Both the position numbers and the translations under genes were made by a program. DNA of 7,383 nucleotides from an uncultured beta proteobacterium (lineage in GTDB: Bacteria; Pseudomonadota; Gammaproteobacteria; Burkholderiales; Burkholderiaceae_C). Where the stretch lies: positions 1-7,383 of the forward strand of contig CAJASG010000123.1 in assembly GCA_903944555.1 (NCBI GenBank), read 5' to 3'. Below, in pieces: positions 1 to 7,383 of this stretch (its first letter is position 1; each line of letters begins with the position of its first letter). Under the pieces are notes generated by a model. It had not been told where the DNA came from, did no database searches, and was given only the letters and a program-made list of their open reading frames with translations.

Positions 1-639
1 CGGACAGAGCCCAGCCTGGAGGCGCAATTGTGCAATTTGGCAGACGAAATTGCCTACAACGCCCACGATATTGACGATGGCGTGCGCTCCGGCCTGATTA
101 CCTTGGAGCAGTTGCAGGCGGTTCCATTGTTTGAAGGTTTTTGCCAGCAGGCACTGGCGTCGCACACCCGGTTGGCGGACCCCACACAATCCCGGCGTTT
201 GCTGTATGAGTCGATTCGACTCATGCTCAGTGCACAGGTCTATGACGTGATCGCTGCGACCCAAATCGCCATCGATGCGGCACAGCCGACTTGCGTGGAC
301 GAAGTGAGAACATCGCCTTCGCTCGTCACCTTTGGCGACGGCATGCGGCAACACTCCCTGGAGCTGAAGGCGTTTTTGATGCGTAAGCTGTACCGCCACC
401 CCCAAGTGGTGCAAACCATGCTGTTGGCCAAACAGGTGGTGCGTGAATTGTTTGCGGCGTACAGCGCGGCGCCTCAGGAGATGCAGTCGGGTTTCGCAGC
501 CCGCTCGGCCGCCGTGTCTGCCGAGCAGCTGGACAAGGCGGATGCCATGCGCGTCGTGGCGGACTACATCGCGGGCATGACCGACCGTTTCGCCACTCGC
601 GAGCACGAGCGCTTGACCGGGCAGCGCTTGTTGCCCTGA
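1..639 (+). CDS. dgt: dGTP triphosphohydrolase, C-terminal part (5' end outside window)
   Basis: The reading frame is open from base 1 to the TGA at 637-639 and gives 212 residues; the beginning of the gene lies to the left. The family hydrolyses dGTP (often other dNTPs too) to the nucleoside and triphosphate in the cytoplasm, affecting dNTP pools. The visible start reads SLEAQLCNLADEIAYNAHD followed by IDDG. This is the last conserved segment of the HD domain: the Asp of ADEIAY (local residue 15) aligns with the metal-ligand Asp and the Tyr four residues later with the substrate-contacting Tyr of characterised dGTPases. The remainder is the helical C-terminal region (HD_assoc type), with the usual RKLYRHPQV and VVADYIAGMTDRFA segments. 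A TTG at 28 could be mistaken for a start, but the conserved motif begins before it, so the gene is cut by the window edge rather than truncated. It is followed by a 113-base gap. Confidence 0.93.
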   Translation, partial: RTEPSLEAQLCNLADEIAYNAHDIDDGVRSGLITLEQLQAVPLFEGFCQQALASHTRLADPTQSRRLLYESIRLMLSAQVYDVIAATQIAIDAAQPTCVDEVRTSPSLVTFGDGMRQHSLELKAFLMRKLYRHPQVVQTMLLAKQVVRELFAAYSAAPQEMQSGFAARSAAVSAEQLDKADAMRVVADYIAGMTDRFATREHERLTGQRLLP

Positions 640-662
640 AGGCCTCCGTCGTCCAATTCCGG

Positions 663-694
663 GCGGGCATCAACGCTTCGGTAAAATTGCCCGC
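663..694. repeat. 7-bp perfect inverted repeat in the dgt/DUF1415 gap
   Basis: GCGGGCA at 663-669 is matched exactly by TGCCCGC at 688-694, with an 18-base loop containing TAAAAT (682-687), which resembles a -10 box. No good -35 lies 16-18 bases upstream of TAAAAT, and no T-run follows the stem, so neither a strong promoter nor a normal intrinsic terminator is evident. It could be a weak hairpin behind dgt, an operator around a promoter for the next gene, or chance. Nothing else is recognisable in the gap 640-752. Confidence 0.3.
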
Positions 695-752
695 AGAAGT
701 GGCAGAGATGCTGTTTGTCCAACCCTGTCGATCTGTACAACGAGAAAATCAG

Positions 753-1373
753 ATGCCAATTACCCCGCAAATCGTCGTGGATGACACGCGTGTCTGGCTG
801 GAGCGCGCGGTGATCGGATTGAACCTGTGCCCTTTTGCCAAGAGTGTGCACGTCAAAGGGCAGATTCACTATGTGGTGAGTGCGGCCCCTACGGCAGACG
901 CGCTGCTGCAAGACCTCATCGCGGAACTCAATGCGCTGGCCGCCCATGACCCCGCTACTCGGGACACCACACTTTTAATCGCCCCCGAGTGTCTGGCTGA
1001 TTTTCTGGATTTCAACGATTTTCTGGCGCTGGCGGACCAGGCACTGGTGGATCTGGAGCTGGACGGCGTGCTGCAAATCGCCAATTTGCACCCGGACTAC
1101 CAGTTTGCCGGTACCCGGGCGGACGACATCACCAACTACACCAACCGCGCGCCTTATCCGACCCTGCATTTGTTGCGGGAAGACAGCATTGACCGCGCGG
1201 TGGATGCCTTTCCTGAGGCCGAGACCATTTTCGAAAAGAATATGGAAACCATGGTGCGCCTCGGGACCGAAGGGTGGGACGCGTTGAACGTTGGGCGCTC
1301 GCCCGGATGTCCGCACCACGCAATGGCCGACGTAACCTCCGATGCCGAATATTCGGTCAGCAAGCAAACATGA
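753..1373 (+). CDS. DUF1415 family protein of unknown function
   Basis: 206 residues. The family has no established biochemical role; it is a soluble protein common in beta- and gammaproteobacteria. Hallmarks visible are an N-terminal helix ending in IGLNLCPFAK (residues 21-30, with Cys26 in the CPFA motif), DFLDFNDFLALAD (about 83-95), LQIANLHPDYQFAGT (about 107-121) and NYTNRAPYPTLHLLRE (about 128-143). No signal peptide or membrane segment is seen. The ATG at 753 is chosen because it begins just before the conserved TRVWLERAVIGLNLCPFA region. An upstream in-frame TTG at 687 would add 22 unsupported residues. The ribosome binding site is weak (GAGA at 742-745). The stop overlaps the start of the methyltransferase gene in an ATGA arrangement, so the two are probably translated together. 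The family assignment is from recalled motifs; the absence of signal peptide and function is as far as sequence reading allows. Confidence 0.88.
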   Translation: MPITPQIVVDDTRVWLERAVIGLNLCPFAKSVHVKGQIHYVVSAAPTADALLQDLIAELNALAAHDPATRDTTLLIAPECLADFLDFNDFLALADQALVDLELDGVLQIANLHPDYQFAGTRADDITNYTNRAPYPTLHLLREDSIDRAVDAFPEAETIFEKNMETMVRLGTEGWDALNVGRSPGCPHHAMADVTSDAEYSVSKQT

Positions 1374-2317
1374 AAACAAAGAAAACAGATCGACCGACTG
1401 CCCACGGAGCCCGCAAACAAGCGACTGGGGCCGCGCATACTGCGGCCAGCATCGCACCGGAAATCCGCCCCGGTCAATCGATCGAGCTACTCAAAGAGCT
1501 GCATATCCTCACAGTAGAGGGAAAGCTGAACCAGGATTCGCGGCGTAAGCTCAAGCAGGTGTACCACCTGTACCAGTTCATTGAAAAATTGCTGCTGGAA
1601 CTGCCAGCCTCTGAGGGTGGCATCACCCTGGCAGACCACGGCGCCGGGAAATCCTATTTGGGCTTCATCCTCTACGACCTGTTTTTCAAAGTGCAGGCGG
1701 CAGGCCACCGGGAGGGGCATATCTATGGCATCGAAACTCGCCCGGAACTGGTGCAGAAGTCGCGGGAGCTGGCGGCAAAGCTTGGCTTCGCCCGCATGTC
1801 GTTCCTGAACCTGTCCGTCGCGGAGTCGGCGCAATCCAGTGAATTGCCTGCGCACATCGATGTGGTGACGGCCTTGCACGCCTGCGATACCGCGACCGAC
1901 GATGCCATTGCATTCGGGCTGCAAAAGAATGCGCAATTCATGGTGCTGGTGCCTTGTTGCCAGGCCGAAGTGGCACGCTGCCTGAGCCAGCACAAGGCGT
2001 TGTCCCTGTCGAGAACACCGCTGGCCGAGCTGTGGCGCCATCCCTTGCACACCCGCGAGATGGGGAGTCAAATTACGAACGTGTTGCGCTGTCTGTACCT
2101 GGAGGCCCGCGGCTACCAGGTCACGGTGACCGAGTTGGTGGGCTGGGAGCACAGCATGAAAAATGAGCTGATCATCGCCCGCCGTACGGGTCGCCCCAAC
2201 CGGGCGGCAGGGCTGCGCCTGCGCGCCCTGTTGCAGGAGTTTGGACTTAACAGTTTGCTTGACACCCGCTTTACACTGCCAGCGGACAATGCACCGGACA
2301 ACGAATCGGTCACCTGA
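1370..2317 (+). CDS. Class I SAM-dependent methyltransferase (Methyltransf_32-like)
   Basis: 315 residues. Predicted to transfer a methyl group from S-adenosylmethionine; the substrate is unknown. Residues 1-35 are basic and Ala/Thr-rich and look disordered. Residues 40-80 are helical (KLNQDSRRKLKQVYHLYQF). Motif I is LADHGAGKSYLGF at 87-99, which satisfies the D-x-G-x-G pattern; the acidic end of the second strand is YGIETRPELVQKS (119-131); the strand-4 motif is VVTALHACDTATDDAI (165-180), and MVLVPCCQ lies at 191-198. HACDT-A-DDA and VPCC are characteristic of the group that also includes eukaryotic METTL25/GSTCD-type proteins (family placement from memory). The start ATG at 1370 overlaps the DUF1415 stop by four bases and has no strong ribosome binding site, which suggests translational coupling. 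An ATG at 1274 in the same frame would force a 100-base overlap and add 32 residues encoded within DUF1415, so it is rejected. Possible substrates include RNA or a protein, but the sequence does not decide. Confidence 0.85.
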   Translation: MKTKKTDRPTAHGARKQATGAAHTAASIAPEIRPGQSIELLKELHILTVEGKLNQDSRRKLKQVYHLYQFIEKLLLELPASEGGITLADHGAGKSYLGFILYDLFFKVQAAGHREGHIYGIETRPELVQKSRELAAKLGFARMSFLNLSVAESAQSSELPAHIDVVTALHACDTATDDAIAFGLQKNAQFMVLVPCCQAEVARCLSQHKALSLSRTPLAELWRHPLHTREMGSQITNVLRCLYLEARGYQVTVTELVGWEHSMKNELIIARRTGRPNRAAGLRLRALLQEFGLNSLLDTRFTLPADNAPDNESVT

Positions 2318-2345
2318 CGCGTTAAGCGCTTTGGTGCTATTTTTA
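2311..2345 (+). terminator. Possible weak intrinsic terminator after the methyltransferase gene
   Basis: CACC (2311-2314) can pair with GGTG (2333-2336), with an inner CGC/GCG stem (2318-2320 with 2326-2328) around the loop GTTAA, followed by a T5 run at 2340-2344. The stem is short and interrupted, and it overlaps the stop codon and the candidate promoter for the next gene, so termination, if any, is likely partial. Confidence 0.2.
2314..2343 (+). promoter_or_regulatory. Candidate sigma-70 promoter for the lipoprotein gene
   Basis: CTGACG (2314-2319, four of six matches to TTGACA) is followed after 18 bases by TATTTT (2338-2343, four of six), preceded by TGC, which gives an extended -10 (TGnTATTTT). 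Transcription would start near 2350, about 20 bases before the ATG at 2369. The -35 overlaps the stop codon of the methyltransferase gene. Matches are moderate, so this is a proposal only. Confidence 0.35.
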
Positions 2346-2358
2346 CCCTTTTTCCTGT

Positions 2359-2362
2359 GGAG
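2359..2362 (+). promoter_or_regulatory. Ribosome binding site deciding the lipoprotein start
   Basis: GGAG lies six bases before the ATG at 2369. It overlaps an in-frame GTG at 2357, which therefore cannot be the start served by this site; this fixes ATG 2369 as the start and leaves a proper signal peptide. Confidence 0.7.
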
Positions 2363-2368
2363 TCCTTG

Positions 2369-2836
2369 ATGAAACACTCTATTCAATTGAGTTTGACCTT
2401 GTTGGTGGTAGGTGCCTTGGCTGGCTGCGCCAGCAGCAGCCCTGACGTGATACAGCGTGGCGATGCCCAACGCATGGCGCAGGTGCAAGATGGTGTGGTG
2501 TTGACGGTGCGCAATGTGGTGGTTGACGGCAGCCAATCGGGCATTGGAGCCGGTGTGGGGGGTGTCGTGGGCGCCATTGGTGGCTATGGTGGCAGTGGCG
2601 TTCAGCGTGAAGCACAGGTGTTGGGCGTGCTGGCCGGGGTTGCCGGAGCCGCCGCGGGTAATGTGATCGAGCGCTTTGCGACCAAAGAAGACGCTGTGGA
2701 AATTCTGGTCCAACTCAAAGGGGGCGATCGCCGCGCCATCGTGCAGGCCAAGGGCGCGGAAGTGCTGGCGCCCGGCGATGCCGTCATTATTGTGACCACG
2801 GGCGGAAAAGTCCGGGTTACCAAAGCCCCGAAATAG
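2369..2836 (+). CDS. Glycine-zipper outer-membrane lipoprotein, SlyB/Pcp (17-kDa antigen) type
   Basis: 155 residues. A lipoprotein signal peptide spans residues 1-19: Lys2 and His3, the hydrophobic run IQLSLTLLVVGALAG, and the lipobox LAGC with acylated Cys20. Ala at +2 favours sorting to the outer membrane. After a short linker comes VVLTVRNVVVDG (43-54), then two Gly/Ala-rich hydrophobic segments at about 58-77 (GIGAGVGGVVGAIGGYGG) and 83-97 (VLGVLAGVAGAAAG), the glycine-zipper two-helix unit of this family. The C-terminal third (about 107-152) is a strand-rich domain (EILVQLKGGDRRAIVQ, GDAVIIVTTGGKVRV). Related proteins act as envelope-stabilising or stress-induced lipoproteins, but no specific role can be assigned here. 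It has its own candidate promoter. Its stop is only one base from the start of the transposase gene, so the two are probably on one transcript. Confidence 0.9.
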   Translation: MKHSIQLSLTLLVVGALAGCASSSPDVIQRGDAQRMAQVQDGVVLTVRNVVVDGSQSGIGAGVGGVVGAIGGYGGSGVQREAQVLGVLAGVAGAAAGNVIERFATKEDAVEILVQLKGGDRRAIVQAKGAEVLAPGDAVIIVTTGGKVRVTKAPK

Positions 2837-2837
2837 T

Positions 2838-3527
2838 TTGGCTCGCCTTCCCCGTCTCACGCTGCCGGGGTTCCCCCACCACGTGATTCAGCGTGGCAAT
2901 AACCGGCAGCCCATTTTTTCCGCCAGTGCGGATTACCAGACGCTGCTGGATTTGCTGAACGAAAACGCTGGTAAGTTTGATGTCGCCATTCACGCCTATG
3001 TGCTGATGAACAATCACTTTCATCTGCTGGTCACGCCGCAAACGGTAGAGGGTTTGCCACAGATGATGCAGGCGGTGGGGCGGCGCTATGTGCGCTATTT
3101 CAACGATTCTCAGGGGCGTACTGGCACCTTGTGGGAGGGGCGTTACAGGTCCACATTGCTCCAGGCGAATCGCTACTTGCTTGCCTGCATGGCCTACACC
3201 GATCTCAATCCGGTGCGCGGTGGACTGGTGGCGCATGCGCGTGACTATCCCTGGTCCAGCTATGGACACTACGTGGGGCAACGTATCGACAAAGTCATCA
3301 CGCCGCACGCCTTGTTCTGGGCGCTGGGCAATACGCCGTTTGCCCGGGAGGCGGCTTACGCGGAACTGGTGCAGTCAGGCATCAACCTGGTGCAACAAAC
3401 CGCCTTGACCGACTCAGCGCTCAGCGGCTGGGCGTTGGGGGATCTTGAATTCGTGGCGGATTTGCAAAAAAAAACGGAGCGCCGCGTGGTGAAAAGCCGA
3501 GCAGGTCGGCCCGCATCGACTCGATAA
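2838..3527 (+). CDS. REP-associated tyrosine transposase (RAYT), Y1/HUH family
   Basis: 229 residues, apparently full length. RAYTs are single-strand endonucleases related to IS200/IS605 TnpA that act on short palindromic (REP) repeats. Conserved parts seen: N-terminal ARLPRLTLPGFPHHVIQRGNN (2-22), HUH motif NNHFHLLV with His60/His62 (58-65), RRYVRYFND and GTLWEGRY (82-103), and MAYTDLNPVRGGLV (118-131), where Tyr120 aligns with catalytic Tyr115 of E. coli TnpA-REP (as I recall that sequence), then DYPWSSY (136-142). A basic tail ends KSRAGRPASTR, as in many family members. The start is TTG at 2838, one base after the lipoprotein stop; it is supported because relatives begin MAR at exactly this point. 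There is no convincing ribosome binding site, so expression probably depends on re-initiation after the lipoprotein gene. All catalytic residues are present, so the enzyme may be active. An A9 run near its 3' end (3466-3474) is a possible slippage site. Palindromic DNA follows directly. Confidence 0.9.
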   Translation: MARLPRLTLPGFPHHVIQRGNNRQPIFSASADYQTLLDLLNENAGKFDVAIHAYVLMNNHFHLLVTPQTVEGLPQMMQAVGRRYVRYFNDSQGRTGTLWEGRYRSTLLQANRYLLACMAYTDLNPVRGGLVAHARDYPWSSYGHYVGQRIDKVITPHALFWALGNTPFAREAAYAELVQSGINLVQQTALTDSALSGWALGDLEFVADLQKKTERRVVKSRAGRPASTR

Positions 3528-3530
3528 AAT

Positions 3531-3548
3531 ATAGTCATATATGGCTAT
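3531..3548. repeat. 18-bp near-perfect palindrome just after the RAYT gene
   Basis: ATAGTCATATATGGCTAT is self-complementary except for one T/G pair, which is a permitted wobble in RNA. It begins four bases after the transposase stop. Its right end (3547-3548) is shared with the left arm of the next hairpin, so the two structures compete for the same bases. Confidence 0.55.
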
Positions 3549-3590
3549 AGCGCCCGTAGATAAAGCGTGGGCAGCTATCAATTTTGATGC
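3547..3590. repeat. REP-like hairpin repeat, candidate substrate of the adjacent RAYT
   Basis: ATAGCGCCC (3547-3555) pairs with GGGCAGCTAT (3569-3578) with a single bulged A, giving a nine-pair stem and a 13-base loop. The 3' arm runs into a second small inverted repeat, GCTATCAA/TTGATGC (3574-3581 with 3584-3590). Read on the minus strand the core is AGCTGC-N2-ACGC followed by ACGGGCGCTA. I recall a similar dispersed intergenic repeat in Comamonadaceae genomes; this is memory, not a search. Its position 20 bases after an intact RAYT gene fits the known RAYT/REP association. It could also serve as an mRNA 3' end structure for the transposase transcript. No T-run follows, so it is not a standard terminator. 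Confidence 0.55.
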
Positions 3591-3596
3591 GTCCCT

Positions 3597-3650
3597 AATT
3601 AAAAATTGCATAAAATTCTCGCGAGATAATCGGGATCTGACCCTTATTAT
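3597..3650. repeat. AT-rich palindromic tail between the REP-like hairpin and the gltB promoter
   Basis: This stretch holds AATT-AAA-AATT (3597-3607), the perfect 10-bp palindrome TCTCGCGAGA (3617-3626) and the interrupted palindrome GGGATCTGACCC (3632-3643). The minus-strand form GGGTCAGATCCC resembles short GGGTCAGA-type sequences that I associate, from memory, with RAYT genes in many bacteria. The block may be the right end of a RAYT-linked element; alternatively TCTCGCGAGA could be an operator for gltB. Its composition is clearly more AT-rich than the flanking genes. Confidence 0.4.
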
Positions 3651-3655
3651 TCTGC

Positions 3656-3684
3656 TTGGCACTTTTGTTGCGTTGCGGTATTCT
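3656..3684 (+). promoter_or_regulatory. gltB promoter: overlapping sigma-54 (-24/-12) and sigma-70 patterns
   Basis: TTGGCACTTTTGTTGCG at 3656-3672 matches the sigma-54 core TGGCAC-N5-TTGC with exact spacing (GG at 3658-3659, GC at 3670-3671). It would start transcription near 3683. The same bases also read as sigma-70: TTGGCA (3656-3661, five of six to TTGACA), a 17-base spacer, and TATTCT (3679-3684, four of six, keeping the first TA and last T), with a start near 3691. Both give a short leader that includes the ribosome binding site. No NtrC-type site (TGCACC-N5-GGTGCA) is seen between 3528 and 3655, which weakens the sigma-54 reading. One of the two is very likely the gltB promoter. Confidence 0.55.
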
Positions 3685-3703
3685 TCCCTTCTCAGATTTT
3701 TTT

Positions 3704-3708
3704 AGGAG
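3704..3708 (+). promoter_or_regulatory. Ribosome binding site of gltB
   Basis: AGGAG is placed six bases before ATG 3715, a strong and correctly spaced site that fixes the start of gltB. Confidence 0.85.
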
Positions 3709-3714
3709 CGCGCC

Positions 3715-7383
<3,669 letters not shown>

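Noticed and set aside
687..752. TTG start for the DUF1415 protein
   Set aside because: The extra 22 residues show no family similarity and the start would fall within the inverted repeat; ATG 753 begins just before the conserved region.
1274..1372. Upstream ATG extension of the methyltransferase
   Set aside because: It would add 32 Arg-rich residues encoded inside DUF1415; the ATGA overlap at 1370 is the more natural start.
2357..2368. GTG start for the lipoprotein
   Set aside because: The codon overlaps the GGAG ribosome binding site itself, and four extra acidic/polar residues would spoil the signal peptide.
1487..2860. 457-codon open frame on the minus strand
   Set aside because: It lies antisense to the methyltransferase and lipoprotein genes, crosses their intergenic region, has an odd His/Gln-rich composition with no recognisable motif, and both sense genes are clearly real.
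3364..3398. Two CTGGTGCA copies resembling NtrC half-sites
   Set aside because: They are direct, not inverted, lie in coding sequence where both encode Leu-Val-Gln, and are about 260 bases or more from the gltB promoter; coincidence of codon use is the simpler view.
3547..3590. Rho-independent terminator for the RAYT gene
   Set aside because: The hairpin is good but is followed by CAATTTTGATG with no continuous T-run, so a repeat-type hairpin is the better description.
3601..3630. Alternative sigma-70 promoters using TTGCAT, TAAAAT or GATAAT
   Set aside because: Spacers between the possible -35 and -10 pairs are 13 or 21 bases, or the -35 is absent; the element at 3656-3684 is far better.

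Overview
The window looks like a chromosomal housekeeping stretch of a betaproteobacterium, most likely of the family Comamonadaceae (Rhodoferax/Polaromonas/Acidovorax-like). This is inferred from the GC-rich codon use, the protein sequences, the dgt-to-gltB neighbourhood and a palindromic repeat type that I associate with that family. All six genes lie on the + strand. I see no tRNA, rRNA, CRISPR array or complete insertion sequence with paired ends.

Layout: (1) 1-639, the 3' end of a dGTP triphosphohydrolase gene (dgt). (2) 753-1373 and 1370-2317, a translationally coupled pair joined by an ATGA overlap: a DUF1415 protein and a class I SAM-dependent methyltransferase. (3) 2369-2836, a small glycine-zipper outer-membrane lipoprotein of the SlyB/17-kDa antigen type, with its own candidate promoter and a clear ribosome binding site. 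(4) 2838-3527, an apparently intact REP-associated tyrosine transposase (RAYT, Y1/HUH family). It starts with TTG one base after the lipoprotein stop. (5) 3528-3714, an AT-rich gap packed with palindromes, including a REP-like hairpin directly after the RAYT, and ending in the gltB promoter and ribosome binding site. (6) 3715-7383, the first 1223 codons of gltB, the glutamate synthase large subunit, which runs off the right edge.

How the parts fit: dgt and gltB are long-standing neighbours in many betaproteobacteria (aroK-aroB-dgt...gltB-gltD, from memory). Here four genes sit between them. gltB makes glutamate from glutamine and 2-oxoglutarate. Its leader carries a sequence that fits a sigma-54 -24/-12 element and, in the same bases, a sigma-70 promoter with a 17-bp spacer, which raises the question of nitrogen control. 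The most interesting part is the RAYT gene together with the palindromic DNA behind it, a plausible transposase/cognate-repeat pair lodged immediately upstream of the gltB promoter. The rest is ordinary core genome, although the DUF1415/methyltransferase pair has no known job.
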